DNA of 64,000 nucleotides from Lentibacillus daqui (GTDB lineage Bacteria; Bacillota; Bacilli; Bacillales; Amphibacillaceae): contig NZ_CP114176.1 in assembly GCF_027186265.1 (NCBI RefSeq), positions 62,001-126,000 on the forward strand, in the 5' to 3' direction. Below are positions 44,146 through 51,619 of the stretch, in pieces (within the stretch, counting starts at the first letter, position 1; each line of letters opens with the position of its first letter). The notes below the pieces were generated by a model. The model was given only the letters and a program-made list of their open reading frames with translations, had not been told where the DNA came from and did not search any database. A program made the position numbers and the translations under genes.

Positions 44146-44541
44146 ATGGAGCTTGAAGTAAAACAGTTGAAAAGTTTGGCCCTTGCCTATATGGGTGACG
44201 CAGTTTATGAGATGCATATTCGGGAACACCTGCTTCGTTCGGGACAGGTGAAACCGAATCAACTGCATCGCCAAGCGGTCACCTTTGTTTCAGCGAAGGC
44301 ACAGGCAGCGATTATTTTACATTGGCTGGACATAAACTTGTTGACCGAAGAAGAAGAACGGGTTGTTGCTCGGGGACGTAATGCAAAGTCGGGTTCCACT
44401 CCGAAAAACACCAACGTCCAGACTTATCGATACAGCACAGCATTTGAGGCATTAATTGGCTATCAATATTTACTGGAAAACAAGGAACGGCTGCATGAAC
44501 TGTTATCAAGAGCTGTATTGTTTATCGAGGGAGGGAGCTAA
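44146..44541 (+). CDS. mrnC: Mini-ribonuclease III MrnC
   Basis: 131 residues, an RNase III catalytic domain without the dsRNA-binding domain. LALAYMGDAVYEMHIREHL contains the catalytic GDAVYE, and STPKNTNVQTYRYSTAFEALIGY the second signature. MrnC trims 23S rRNA precursor ends, which fits the nearby rlmB and the rRNA operons. ATG 44146 comes two bases after the cysS stop. Confidence 0.95.
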   Translation: MELEVKQLKSLALAYMGDAVYEMHIREHLLRSGQVKPNQLHRQAVTFVSAKAQAAIILHWLDINLLTEEEERVVARGRNAKSGSTPKNTNVQTYRYSTAFEALIGYQYLLENKERLHELLSRAVLFIEGGS

Positions 44542-44547
44542 AAATAG

Positions 44548-45291
44548 ATGGGACAGGAAATCATTATTGGTAAAAATCCAGTTATTGAAGCATTGAAGTC
44601 TGGCAGACCCGTTAATAAATTATTGCTTTCTGAGCAATTGAATGCAAATGTCCAGGGAAAATTACAGCATCTTGCCAAACAAGCCGATACCATGGTGCAA
44701 AAGGTACCGAAAAGCAAACTGGACAAGCTGGCAAATGGCAACCACCAGGGAGTGATCGCCTATGTCGCCGCTTACCAATACGCATCAATCGATGACTTAT
44801 TCGCCAAGGCTGACAAACAAAATGAAGTACCTTTTTTTATTGTTTTGGATGAACTGGAAGACCCGCACAATCTTGGTTCGATACTAAGGACGGCAGATGC
44901 GGCTGGTGCCCATGGTGTGATTATCCCGAAACGGCGTTCTGTTGGTTTGACCGCGGTGGTAGCAAAAACCGCCGCCGGTGCACTGGAGCATGTACCGGTT
45001 GCTAGGGTAACCAATATTGCCACAACGATTGAATCATTAAAAGCTAAAAACGTTTGGGTTGTGGGAACTGCGGCAGAGGGGACGGAAGATTATCGTTTGC
45101 TTGAAGGTTCGTTACCAATTGCGATTGTCATAGGCAATGAAGGTAAGGGTATGAGCCGTCTGGTGAAAGAAAAATGTGACTGGACCGTCAGTCTGCCAAT
45201 GACAGGACATGTCTCTTCCTTGAATGCATCTGTTGCTTGCGGCCTGCTTTTGTATGAAGTGTTCAGGAAACGGTATCCGCTCGGTGATTGA
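44548..45291 (+). CDS. rlmB: 23S rRNA 2'-O-methyltransferase RlmB (TrmH family)
   Basis: 247 residues. N-terminal substrate-binding domain (IIIGKNPVIEALKSGRPVNK) and SPOUT methyltransferase domain with the knotted signatures LDELEDPHNLGSILRTADA, IVIGNEGKGMSRLV and LPMTGHVSSLNASVA. By family it methylates G2251 of 23S rRNA, although the B. subtilis member (YacO) has been little tested. ATG 44548, six bases after the mrnC stop. Confidence 0.92.
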   Translation: MGQEIIIGKNPVIEALKSGRPVNKLLLSEQLNANVQGKLQHLAKQADTMVQKVPKSKLDKLANGNHQGVIAYVAAYQYASIDDLFAKADKQNEVPFFIVLDELEDPHNLGSILRTADAAGAHGVIIPKRRSVGLTAVVAKTAAGALEHVPVARVTNIATTIESLKAKNVWVVGTAAEGTEDYRLLEGSLPIAIVIGNEGKGMSRLVKEKCDWTVSLPMTGHVSSLNASVACGLLLYEVFRKRYPLGD

Positions 45292-45294
45292 CCA

Positions 45295-45804
45295 ATGAAT
45301 GTAATTGTTGTTGATGGCTATAACGTTATCGGCGCCTGGGAAGAACTTAAGCGGCTAAAGGAAAAGGATATGTCACAAGCCAGAGATCGTTTAATCGAAA
45401 AGATGGCGGAGTATCAATCATTTACGAATCAGCGGGTCATTGTTGTATTCGATGCTTACTTTGTAAAAGGTCTTGCCAATAAATATAATGAATCCAAAGT
45501 TGAAGTTATTTATACAAAGGAGAAGGAAACAGCGGATGAATGTATTGAGCGAATTGTTAAGGATTTAAAGAATGTCGACAATCAGGTATATGTGGCAACC
45601 TCTGATTATGCTGAACAACGTACGATTTTTGGACGGGGTGCGTTACGTAAATCAGCCAGGGAGCTGTTTATTGAATTGAAAAATATCGAAATGGAAATTG
45701 AGGAAAGTATTGACCAATATACGAAGGAAAAGCCGCAACGAAAAATATTGCTTGAAAAGGATATACTGGAAACATTTGAAAAATGGCGGCGCGGGGATAA
45801 ATGA
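45295..45804 (+). CDS. rae1: Rae1 (YacP), NYN-domain ribosome-dependent endoribonuclease
   Basis: 169 residues with a PIN/NYN nuclease fold: VVDGYNVIGAWEELK at the N-terminus (catalytic Asp), VVFDAYFVKG, and ATSDYAEQRTIFGRGA. B. subtilis Rae1 enters the ribosomal A site and cuts mRNA during translation. It begins three bases after rlmB, so mrnC-rlmB-rae1 form one tight unit. Confidence 0.93.
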   Translation: MNVIVVDGYNVIGAWEELKRLKEKDMSQARDRLIEKMAEYQSFTNQRVIVVFDAYFVKGLANKYNESKVEVIYTKEKETADECIERIVKDLKNVDNQVYVATSDYAEQRTIFGRGALRKSARELFIELKNIEMEIEESIDQYTKEKPQRKILLEKDILETFEKWRRGDK

Positions 45805-45846
45805 TCAACGCGTCGTTTTAACTAAACATTCGCTTTCACTTTTCTG

Positions 45847-45875
45847 TTGAACTCTGCAAGCGGTTACGATATACT
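45847..45875 (+). promoter_or_regulatory. Predicted sigma-A promoter of sigH
   Basis: TTGAAC at 45847-45852, 17 bases, TATACT at 45870-45875. In B. subtilis sigH is read from a sigma-A promoter repressed by AbrB; AbrB sites cannot be recognised by eye. Confidence 0.72.
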
Positions 45876-45911
45876 GATTTTATATGGACTGTTCAGTCGA
45901 GGAGGTCGTAC

Positions 45912-46565
45912 TTGGTGAGTGTCAAGCTAAAAGAAACGTATTATAGCAAACTAGAGATGCTTGATGATGATGCGATCATCCAATTGATCCAGGGTGGAAA
46001 TGGCCATGCACTTGATTATTTGATTCACAAGTACCGAAGTTTTGTACGCGCAAAGGCACGTACCTATTTTTTAATTGGCGCAGATAAGGAAGATATTGTA
46101 CAAGAAGGAATGATTGGCCTGTATAAGGCAATTCGGGACTATGATGGGGAAAAACTGTCATCGTTCAAAGGGTTTGCAGAGCTTTGTATAACCCGGCAAA
46201 TCATTACCGCGGTTAAAACAGCAACAAGGCAAAAGCATATTCCGCTCAATTCCTATGTATCCCTGGACAAGCCAATCTATGATGAAGAATCCGATCGCAC
46301 CCTGCTTGATGTGATCGCAGGCTCAAAAGCGATTGATCCGCAAGAATTGTTAGTGAATAGAGAACGGTATGGTGATATGGAAGATAAATTATCTGAATTG
46401 CTAAGCAGCTTGGAACAGCAGGTATTAAATTTATATTTGGACGGACAAACCTATCAGGAAATTTCAGTGGAATTAAAACGACATGTGAAGTCAATCGACA
46501 ATGCGCTGCAACGGATAAAACGTAAACTTGAACATTTACTTGACTCAAGTGAACTTAGTTTATAA
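45912..46565 (+). CDS. sigH: RNA polymerase sigma-H factor
   Basis: 217 residues of the sigma-70 family. Region 2 (about 22-95; ALDYLIHKYRSFVRAKARTYF, IGADKEDIVQEGMIGLYKAIRDY) and region 4 helix-turn-helix (about 155-207; LYLDGQTYQEISVELKRHVKSIDNALQRIKRK). Sigma-H drives early sporulation and competence genes. Start TTG 45912 lies 7 bases after the SD GAGGAGG; GTG 45915 is also possible. A repeat copy begins five bases after the stop. Confidence 0.96.
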   Translation: MVSVKLKETYYSKLEMLDDDAIIQLIQGGNGHALDYLIHKYRSFVRAKARTYFLIGADKEDIVQEGMIGLYKAIRDYDGEKLSSFKGFAELCITRQIITAVKTATRQKHIPLNSYVSLDKPIYDEESDRTLLDVIAGSKAIDPQELLVNRERYGDMEDKLSELLSSLEQQVLNLYLDGQTYQEISVELKRHVKSIDNALQRIKRKLEHLLDSSELSL

Positions 46566-46570
46566 GTAGT

Positions 46571-46750
46571 GTTCAAAAGGGGGATAAAAAGGACCGAGGT
46601 TTTAGCAGAAGATCCTTTTCCTGGTACATGAGGAGCGAAAAAGCAAGCCAACGAACTTTTTCAAAGGAGGCCGACTAAAAACGGGCTTGCGCTCAGGCGT
46701 CGGCATACCCCTTTTGCAGAAGCACGTCATTTTTACCGGACTTTTTGAAC
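46571..46750 (+). repeat. Dispersed GTTCAAAAAG repeat, copy 4 (after sigH)
   Basis: 180 bp, from GTTCAAAAGGGGGATAAAAA to CATTTTTACCGGACTTTTTG then AAC. It shares with copy 2 TTTTAGCAGAAGATCC, AAGCAAGCCAACGA, AAAGGAGGCCGACTAAAAAC (a variant), GGGCTTGCGCTCAGGCGTCG and GCATACCCCTTTTGCAG. It lacks the first ~100 bp internal block of copy 2. The next promoter starts 19 bases after its end. Confidence 0.85.
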
Positions 46751-46768
46751 ATCCTCTATGAGCAAACA

Positions 46769-46797
46769 TTGACATTGTTTATTAACAGTGCTACATT
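46769..46797 (+). promoter_or_regulatory. Predicted promoter of rpmG-secE
   Basis: TTGACA at 46769-46774, 17 bases, TACATT at 46792-46797, directly after repeat copy 4. Confidence 0.72.
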
Positions 46798-46858
46798 ATT
46801 GTGAGGACTTTGTTGCGGGTTTAACAATGTTCCATATCCCTCTGACAGAGGTGAGATG

Positions 46859-47008
46859 ATGAATAAAAAGGTAACATTGGCATGTGCAATATGTTCAAGT
46901 CGAAATTATACAACAAGTAAGAATCCATCCGCTCAACCCTTACGCTTGGAAGTACGGAAATATTGCAAAACATGCGGAAAACATACATTACACCGTGAAA
47001 CGAAGTAA
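46859..47008 (+). CDS. rpmG: 50S ribosomal protein L33
   Basis: 49 residues: MNKKVTLACAICSSRNYTTS at the start, then KYCKTCGKHTLHRETK at the end. Two CXXC pairs (CAIC, CKTC) mark the zinc-containing C+ form of L33. Start ATG 46859 after AGAGGTGAG (an ATG at 46856 would add one Met). The position between sigH and secE is that of B. subtilis rpmGB. Confidence 0.94.
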   Translation: MNKKVTLACAICSSRNYTTSKNPSAQPLRLEVRKYCKTCGKHTLHRETK

Positions 47009-47109
47009 GCTGGAGCCGGACGTGATTTACTTTGGCGCAATCGGAATAGAGAGTGACTCTTTATACTTTCTTCTTTTTTAACGATAGGGATAATTTGGGG
47101 GACAAGCAC

Positions 47110-47283
47110 ATGAAAATCTTTACTTTTTTTAAAAATGTGACCCGGGAAATGAAAAAGGTTAGCTGGCCAAAAGGAAATGAATTATCAAGCTATACAATAA
47201 CAGTTGTAGCGACAGTTGTTTTTGTCACTGTTTTCCTTACATTGGTCGATCTTGGGGTAACACAAATACTAGAATTGTTTTAA
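47110..47283 (+). CDS. secE: Preprotein translocase subunit SecE
   Basis: 57 residues, the short Gram-positive form: an amphipathic N-terminus (FFKNVTREMKKVSWPKGNEL, with the conserved KKVSWP) and one transmembrane helix (about 28-52; TITVVATVVFVTVFLTLVD). It clamps SecY in the translocon. SD GGGGGA before ATG 47110; in-frame codons upstream are not SecE-like. Confidence 0.95.
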   Translation: MKIFTFFKNVTREMKKVSWPKGNELSSYTITVVATVVFVTVFLTLVDLGVTQILELF

Positions 47284-47304
47284 CTGAATAATAATGACAT
47301 TTTT

Positions 47305-47314
47305 ATGTTATAAT
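47305..47314 (+). promoter_or_regulatory. Possible extended -10 promoter before nusG
   Basis: TATGTTATAAT gives a TGnTATAAT extended -10 (47306-47314). No good -35 is visible. Confidence 0.4.
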
Positions 47315-47345
47315 GAAAATAAACAGAATAAAGATTCTTTCTTGG

Positions 47346-47371
47346 AAACCCGGGATTAACGGGTTTTTTAA
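47346..47371 (+). terminator. Terminator between secE and nusG
   Basis: AAACCCG (47346-47352), 7-base loop, CGGGTTT (47360-47366), then TTTA. A short stem followed by T-run. Because it lies downstream of the TATAAT at 47309, it may act as an attenuator of nusG as well as a terminator of secE. Confidence 0.7.
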
Positions 47372-47456
47372 TATTGATTGATAATGGTTTAAAAGTTTCG
47401 CCTGGTTTGGGGTGAGGAATGAGTCTTGCCTCCTGCTAATCTATGGCAACTAAAAA

Positions 47457-47491
47457 GGAGGGAAGGACAAGCGGTTTGTCCGGTTCTGATG
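47457..47491 (+). promoter_or_regulatory. nusG ribosome-binding region with hairpin between SD and start
   Basis: The strong SD AAGGAGGG (47455-47462) is 26 bases from the nusG ATG (47489), too far for normal use. Between them GGACAA (47465-47470), loop GCGGT, TTGTCC (47476-47481) form a perfect 6-bp hairpin. If folded, the effective spacing falls to about 9 bases. No other SD lies nearer the ATG. Confidence 0.5.
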
Positions 47492-48022
47492 GAGAAAAAA
47501 TGGTATGTTGTTCATACGTATTCAGGGTATGAAAATAAGGTAAAAACGAATTTGGAAAAACGTGTAGAATCAATGGGTATGGAAGATAACATTTTTCGTG
47601 TAATTGTTCCTGAGGATGAAGAAACAGAAATTAAAAATGGCAAGAAGAAAGTAATGAAGAAGAAATTTTTCCCGGGGTATGTATTAACCGAAATGATTAT
47701 GACCGATGATTCATGGTATGTTGTGAGAAATACGCCTGGTGTCACCGGGTTTGTTGGTTCAAGTGGTCATGGATCAAAACCAACGCCATTGTTGCCTGAT
47801 GAGGTTGATGCAGTGTTAAAACGAATGGGGATGGCTGATTCTGCCGCGCAGGTTGATTTTGAAATCAAGGAAAATGTGACAGTTACTGAAGGACCATTTG
47901 AGAACTTTACCGGTACAATTGAGCAAATCGATACCGATAAACAGAAAGTGAAGGTGCATGTCAATATGTTTGGCAGAGAAACACCGGTTGAATTAGACTT
48001 CTCTCAGATCCAAAAACTGTAG
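47489..48022 (+). CDS. nusG: Transcription termination/antitermination factor NusG
   Basis: 177 residues, the same length as in B. subtilis. N-terminal NGN domain (1-115; EKKWYVVHTYSGYENKVK ... DDSWYVVRNTPGVTGFVG) and C-terminal KOW domain (about 124-175; VTVTEGPFENFTGTIEQID ... VNMFGRETPVELDF). It binds RNA polymerase and promotes pausing at TTNTTT-type sites in Bacillus. ATG 47489 gives the family start; the frame is open upstream but that part has no NusG similarity. Confidence 0.96.
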   Translation: MEKKWYVVHTYSGYENKVKTNLEKRVESMGMEDNIFRVIVPEDEETEIKNGKKKVMKKKFFPGYVLTEMIMTDDSWYVVRNTPGVTGFVGSSGHGSKPTPLLPDEVDAVLKRMGMADSAAQVDFEIKENVTVTEGPFENFTGTIEQIDTDKQKVKVHVNMFGRETPVELDFSQIQKL

Positions 48023-48039
48023 AATTGAAAGAATAAGCC

Positions 48040-48068
48040 TTGCATTATTTGCTGTTTCATGCTAAAAT
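48040..48068 (+). promoter_or_regulatory. Predicted promoter of rplK-rplA
   Basis: TTGCAT at 48040-48045, 17 bases, TAAAAT at 48063-48068. Confidence 0.55.
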
Positions 48069-48084
48069 TCTTTTGTTATTCATG

Positions 48085-48146
48085 ACCTCCGTGTTTCATT
48101 GGAGGGCGATATGAGTGGGAGGGGAAATCCCTATTACCACATCACG
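48085..48146 (+). promoter_or_regulatory. L1-binding-site mimic in the rplK leader
   Basis: A CCTCC/GGAGG hairpin (48086-48105) is followed by AGTGGGAGG (48114-48122) ... TTACCACA (48134-48141). The same two strands, GGTGGGAG and ATACCACC, form the L1 site in the 23S genes of this window (24879 and 24929). Ribosomal protein L1 is a known autogenous repressor that binds such a mimic in L11-operon mRNA. Confidence 0.7.
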
Positions 48147-48167
48147 GACTTTAAGGAGGTGTGTCTC

Positions 48168-48593
48168 GTGGCTAAAAAAGTAATCAAATTAGTAAAATTG
48201 CAAATCCCGGCTGGAAAAGCAAACCCAGCACCACCGGTAGGACCGGCATTAGGTCAAGCGGGTGTAAACATCATGGGATTTTGTAAGGAATTTAATGCAC
48301 GTACGCAAGATCAAGCTGGTATGATTATTCCGGTTGAAATCACGGTTTTTGAAGACCGTTCATTTACATTTGTTACAAAAACTCCCCCTGCAGCTGTTCT
48401 GCTGAAAAAAGCAGCTGGAATAGATACTGCATCAGGTGAGCCGAATCGTAATAAAGTCGCCACAGTAAAACGCGACAAAGTAAAAGAAATTGCGGAAACC
48501 AAAATGCCTGACTTAAATGCTGCTGATGTAGATGCAGCGATGCGTATGGTTGAAGGAACAGCCAAAAGCATGGGCATTGCGATAGAAGACTAA
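48168..48593 (+). CDS. rplK: 50S ribosomal protein L11
   Basis: 141 residues. VKLQIPAGKANPAPPVGPALGQAGVNIMGFCKEFN carries the conserved proline-rich N-terminal domain that contacts GTPase-associated 23S rRNA and thiopeptides; the C-terminal RNA-binding domain has KAAGIDTASGEPNRNKVATV. GTG 48168 follows AAGGAGGTG at 7 bases. The frame is open upstream through the leader, but the family start is MAKKVIKLVK. Confidence 0.96.
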   Translation: MAKKVIKLVKLQIPAGKANPAPPVGPALGQAGVNIMGFCKEFNARTQDQAGMIIPVEITVFEDRSFTFVTKTPPAAVLLKKAAGIDTASGEPNRNKVATVKRDKVKEIAETKMPDLNAADVDAAMRMVEGTAKSMGIAIED

Positions 48594-48865
48594 TACAAAA
48601 AGCGTAAACGGCCGCTGGAGCTAGACTAACACAACTAGACTAACACAAAAAGTTGAATGCTCATCATTTGATAGTACAGGTTGCGATAACGGGTGTTGTT
48701 TTGCCCTCGCAGCCTTTTTCGTGAAAGACAGGCATCGTACGGTAAGCCAAGGATAAGGGTCTCAATCAGATGGATCTGGTCTTGGCAAGCGGGGGAACAG
48801 GAAGGGTTGTTTTCCCAAGTGGGAGGTATAACCGCTATAAACCACAAACCATAGGAGGAAATAAA
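48594..48865. other. rplK-rplA spacer with tandem 14-mer
   Basis: 272 bases, long for this position. CTAGACTAACACAA occurs twice in tandem (48621-48634, 48635-48648), next to a GGCCGCTGGAGC piece that may be a relic of the GC-rich element of 37.1 kb. Further on is the second L1-site mimic (listed separately). No gene seen. Confidence 0.6.
48817..48846 (+). promoter_or_regulatory. L1-binding-site mimic in the rplA leader
   Basis: AAGTGGGAGGTATAACCGCT then ATAAACCACA: the same GTGGGAGG ... ACCACA pair as before rplK, 12 bases before the rplA SD (AGGAGG at 48853-48858). It would let L1 repress its own gene directly. Confidence 0.62.
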
Positions 48866-49558
48866 ATGGCTAAAAAAAGTAAAAGGTATCAAGAAGCAGT
48901 AAAGCTTGTTGATCGTTCAAAATCATATGAACCACAAGAAGCGATTGCATTAGTAAAACAAACGGCTAAGGCCAACTTTGATGAAACGGTTGAAGCTGCA
49001 TTTCGTTTGGGTGTAGATCCGAAGAAAGCTGACCAGCAAATTCGTGGTGCTATGGTACTACCACACGGAACCGGTAAAACACAACGTGTACTGGTTTTTG
49101 CAAAAGGTGACAAAGCAAAAGAGGCAGAGGCCGCTGGTGCAGATTATGTAGGAGATCAGGATCTCATCAATAAAATCAACCAAGGATGGTTTGATTTTGA
49201 TGTTATTGTTGCAACACCAGACATGATGGCTGAGGTTGGTAAATTGGGACGTGTGCTTGGACCAAAAGGTTTAATGCCTAACCCTAAAACTGGTACAGTT
49301 ACTTTTGAAGTGGAAAAAGCCGTTAACGAAATTAAAGCTGGTAAAGTAGAATACCGTGTTGATAAATCAGCAAACATTCATGTACCAATCGGCAAAATTT
49401 CATTTGATAATGAAAAATTGGTTGATAATTTCGCGGCAATCACCGAACAACTGATCAAGGTTAAGCCACAGGCAGCAAAAGGTGTTTATATGCGTAATGC
49501 CAGTGTAACATCAACAATGGGTCCTGGAGTTCGCGTAGATATCTCCAGTTATCGTTAA
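48866..49558 (+). CDS. rplA: 50S ribosomal protein L1
   Basis: 230 residues. MAKKSKRYQEAVKLVDRSKS at the N-terminus, the second domain with VGKLGRVLGPKGLMPNPKTGT and the C-terminal KGVYMRNASVTSTMGPGVRV are signature regions. L1 forms the L1 stalk and represses its own mRNA. ATG 48866 follows AGGAGGAAATAAA. Two L1-site mimics lie in this transcript, one before rplK and one just before this gene. Confidence 0.97.
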   Translation: MAKKSKRYQEAVKLVDRSKSYEPQEAIALVKQTAKANFDETVEAAFRLGVDPKKADQQIRGAMVLPHGTGKTQRVLVFAKGDKAKEAEAAGADYVGDQDLINKINQGWFDFDVIVATPDMMAEVGKLGRVLGPKGLMPNPKTGTVTFEVEKAVNEIKAGKVEYRVDKSANIHVPIGKISFDNEKLVDNFAAITEQLIKVKPQAAKGVYMRNASVTSTMGPGVRVDISSYR

Positions 49559-49566
49559 ATCGAGGA

Positions 49567-49595
49567 TTGACTTTTTGTTTGCAAAACGTTATACT
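49567..49595 (+). promoter_or_regulatory. Predicted promoter of rplJ-rplL
   Basis: TTGACT at 49567-49572, 17 bases, TATACT at 49590-49595, just after rplA. Confidence 0.78.
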
Positions 49596-49621
49596 AAGTT
49601 GCGTTATTAAATCGAATACGT

Positions 49622-49746
49622 TATACCGTAGACAGCAGGTGCGAGATAATCGCTTAATTTCCCGCCGAGGTGGTTAAAGACAAATATATTATCATTGATA
49701 ACTATTTTTGTTGGAAAAGCCTTCATGTCTACATGAAGGCTTTTCC
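49622..49746 (+). promoter_or_regulatory. Ribosomal protein L10 leader with attenuator
   Basis: ACCGTAGACAGCAGGTGCGA and CGCTTAATTTCCCGCCGAGG are the conserved strands of the L10 leader RNA. A terminator hairpin follows: GGAAAAGCCTTCATG, loop TCTA, CATGAAGGCTTTTCC (49713-49746). The L10(L12)4 complex binds the leader and favours termination, giving autoregulation of rplJ-rplL. Confidence 0.9.
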
Positions 49747-49789
49747 TTTGATGTCCGGTATGATGGAGAACATTACAGGAGGTGGAATA

Positions 49790-50296
49790 ATGGCAAACAC
49801 AAATGTTATTGAGCAAAAGAAACAACTTGTCCAAGATATAGCTGACAAATTTAGTGCCAGTCAATCAACGGTATTAGTTGATTATCGCGGCCTTGATGTT
49901 GCTGAAGTGACCGAGTTACGTAAACAACTTCGCGATGCAAACGTTGAATTTAAAGTTTACAAGAACTCCATGGCCCGCCGTGCTGTTGAATCTGCGGAAC
50001 TTGGAGAACTAACTGATGTACTGGTTGGTCCGACCGCCATTGCATTTAGTAATGAAGATGTTATTGCACCAGCCAAAATTTTGAATAGCTTTGCCAAGGA
50101 ACATGACGCATTGGAAATCAAAGGCGGCGTTATTGAAGGCGAAATTGCCACGCTTGAACAAATCAGCGAACTTGGTAACCTGCCAAACTACGAAGGTATG
50201 GTCGCTATGTTGCTTAGTGTATTACAAGCTCCGATCCGCAACTTTGCATATGCTGCAAAATCGGTTGCTGATCAAAAAGAAGAACAAGGTGCTTAA
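49790..50296 (+). CDS. rplJ: 50S ribosomal protein L10
   Basis: 168 residues. The N-terminal RNA-binding domain includes STVLVDYRGLDVAEVTELRK and FKVYKNSMARRAVE; the C-terminal helix (NFAYAAKSVADQKEEQ) holds L12 dimers. It forms the base of the ribosomal stalk. ATG 49790 after ACAGGAGGTG; upstream open frame is the leader. Confidence 0.96.
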   Translation: MANTNVIEQKKQLVQDIADKFSASQSTVLVDYRGLDVAEVTELRKQLRDANVEFKVYKNSMARRAVESAELGELTDVLVGPTAIAFSNEDVIAPAKILNSFAKEHDALEIKGGVIEGEIATLEQISELGNLPNYEGMVAMLLSVLQAPIRNFAYAAKSVADQKEEQGA

Positions 50297-50351
50297 ACCA
50301 CAACCTATTCTGGAATAAACGAATAATTAAATGAAATTAGGAGGAAAAATC

Positions 50352-50717
50352 ATGACAAAAGAGCAAATTATTGATGCTATTAAAGAAATGTCAGTTCTAG
50401 ACTTGAACGATCTTGTTAAAGCAATTGAAGAAGAATTTGGAGTAACAGCTGCAGCACCAGTTGCAGTAGCAGGTGGCGCTGGCGGCGGAGAAGCTGCTGA
50501 GGAGCAAACAGAATTTGATGTTGTACTTGAAAGTGCCGGAGATTCTAAAATTAAAGTTGTTAAAGCAGTTAAAGAAATCACTGGCCTTGGCTTGAAAGAT
50601 GCAAAAGATTTAGTAGATAACGCTCCAAAAGCTATTAAAGAAGCTGTATCTAAAGATGAAGCTGAAGAATTAAAAGGTAAACTTGAAGAAGTTGGAGCAA
50701 CTGTTGAACTGAAGTAG
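50352..50717 (+). CDS. rplL: 50S ribosomal protein L7/L12
   Basis: 121 residues. N-terminal dimerisation helices (TKEQIIDAIKEMSVLDLNDL), an alanine/glycine-rich hinge (about 36-52) and the C-terminal factor-binding domain (EFDVVLESAGDSKIKVVKAV, LGLKDAKDLVDNAPK). Four to six copies form the stalk that recruits the GTPases encoded at 61.0 and 63.2 kb. SD AGGAGGA, ATG 50352. Confidence 0.97.
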   Translation: MTKEQIIDAIKEMSVLDLNDLVKAIEEEFGVTAAAPVAVAGGAGGGEAAEEQTEFDVVLESAGDSKIKVVKAVKEITGLGLKDAKDLVDNAPKAIKEAVSKDEAEELKGKLEEVGATVELK

Positions 50718-50725
50718 TTAGATAA

Positions 50726-50754
50726 GAAAGCCTGCTGGATTCCAGTGGGCTTTC
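50726..50754 (+). terminator. Hairpin after rplL, probably partial terminator
   Basis: AAAGCCTGCTGG-ATT-CCAGTGGGCTTT, 12 bp with two G-T pairs, but followed by CCATC rather than Ts. It may stabilise the rplL mRNA end or stop only part of the transcripts. Near 50788-50797 TTGAACATCC may be a relic of the dispersed-repeat end. Confidence 0.55.
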
Positions 50755-50866
50755 CATCTGTTTGGTAAAGCGAGGATGCCGGATCCAGACATTGAACATC
50801 CTCTAAAGTGATTCTTTTGGTTTCACTTTTTCTTCCTTAGTACACTATAAACAAAGTGGGTGCAAA

Positions 50867-51466
50867 ATGGCCGAGCAATACTTTTCACAACAACCCCAAT
50901 CTGAAAGTTCACCCAAGACATGGAGCTATCAATTAAAAGGCAAATTGTATACATTCACAAGTGATCATGGCGTATTTTCGAAAAACGAGGTTGATTTTGG
51001 TTCGCGGTTATTGATCGAGGAATTTAAAGAACCGGATCAACATGGAGATTTGCTCGATCTTGGCTGCGGATACGGACCAATCGGTATTTGCGTTGCCGAC
51101 CATTTATCAAATCGGCGTGTAGTAATGACTGACATTAATGAACGTGCCTTAAAATTGGCTCGTGAGAATGCGGCTATGAACCATGTTAATAATGTAGAGC
51201 TTTTCCACAGTGATCGATTTGCCAATTTATTGGATCGAAAATTCGCTGCCATCCTTACTAATCCACCGATAAGGGCCGGCAAAAAAACCGTTCATGCCAT
51301 GTTGGAAGAAAGCAAACTCGCCTTATTAGACCAAGGTGAATTATGGGTAGTCATGCAAAAGAAGCAAGGAGCACCATCAACGAAAGACAAATTACAAACA
51401 TTATTTGGAAATGTAGAGGTGGTCGCGCGTTCGAAAGGCTATTATATTATGCGCGCTAAAAATTAG
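50867..51466 (+). CDS. ybxB: RsmC-like 16S rRNA (guanine-N2) methyltransferase (YbxB)
   Basis: 199 residues of a class I SAM methyltransferase: LLDLGCGYGPIGI (motif I), VMTDINERALKLARENA (acidic loop) and LTNPPIRAGKK (NPPI catalytic motif that flips a purine amino group). It resembles the C-terminal half of E. coli RsmC, which methylates G1207 of 16S rRNA; activity of the Bacillus protein is inferred. The start at ATG 50867 lacks a strong SD (GTGGGTG). It lies between rplL and rpoB as in B. subtilis. Confidence 0.9.
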   Translation: MAEQYFSQQPQSESSPKTWSYQLKGKLYTFTSDHGVFSKNEVDFGSRLLIEEFKEPDQHGDLLDLGCGYGPIGICVADHLSNRRVVMTDINERALKLARENAAMNHVNNVELFHSDRFANLLDRKFAAILTNPPIRAGKKTVHAMLEESKLALLDQGELWVVMQKKQGAPSTKDKLQTLFGNVEVVARSKGYYIMRAKN

Positions 51467-51508
51467 AGTAATGTTATTACCATGCTTGATTAAATCTAAA
51501 GTGTAACG

Positions 51509-51541
51509 TTTGACCTTGTATTTCTACTATGGTATTATAAT
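51509..51541 (+). promoter_or_regulatory. Predicted promoter upstream of rpoB
   Basis: TTGACC at 51509-51514, 18 bases, TATTAT at 51533-51538 (or TATAAT at 51536-51541 with 21). It would give rpoB-rpoC their own promoter about 400 bases from the start codon. Confidence 0.55.
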
Positions 51542-51619
51542 AAAATGCTAACATGGAAATGCTTTGTCAAGGGGAATTTTTGTGGAAATCAAACGTATAT
51601 TTCATTGGTGAACGGAGAC

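Noticed and set aside
47426..47488. TTG start 21 codons upstream of nusG
   Set aside because: The extra residues have no NusG similarity, and the length from ATG 47489 equals that of B. subtilis NusG.
48099..48167. N-terminal extension of L11 through its leader
   Set aside because: This region forms the L1-site mimic; GTG 48168 has an ideal SD and gives the family start.
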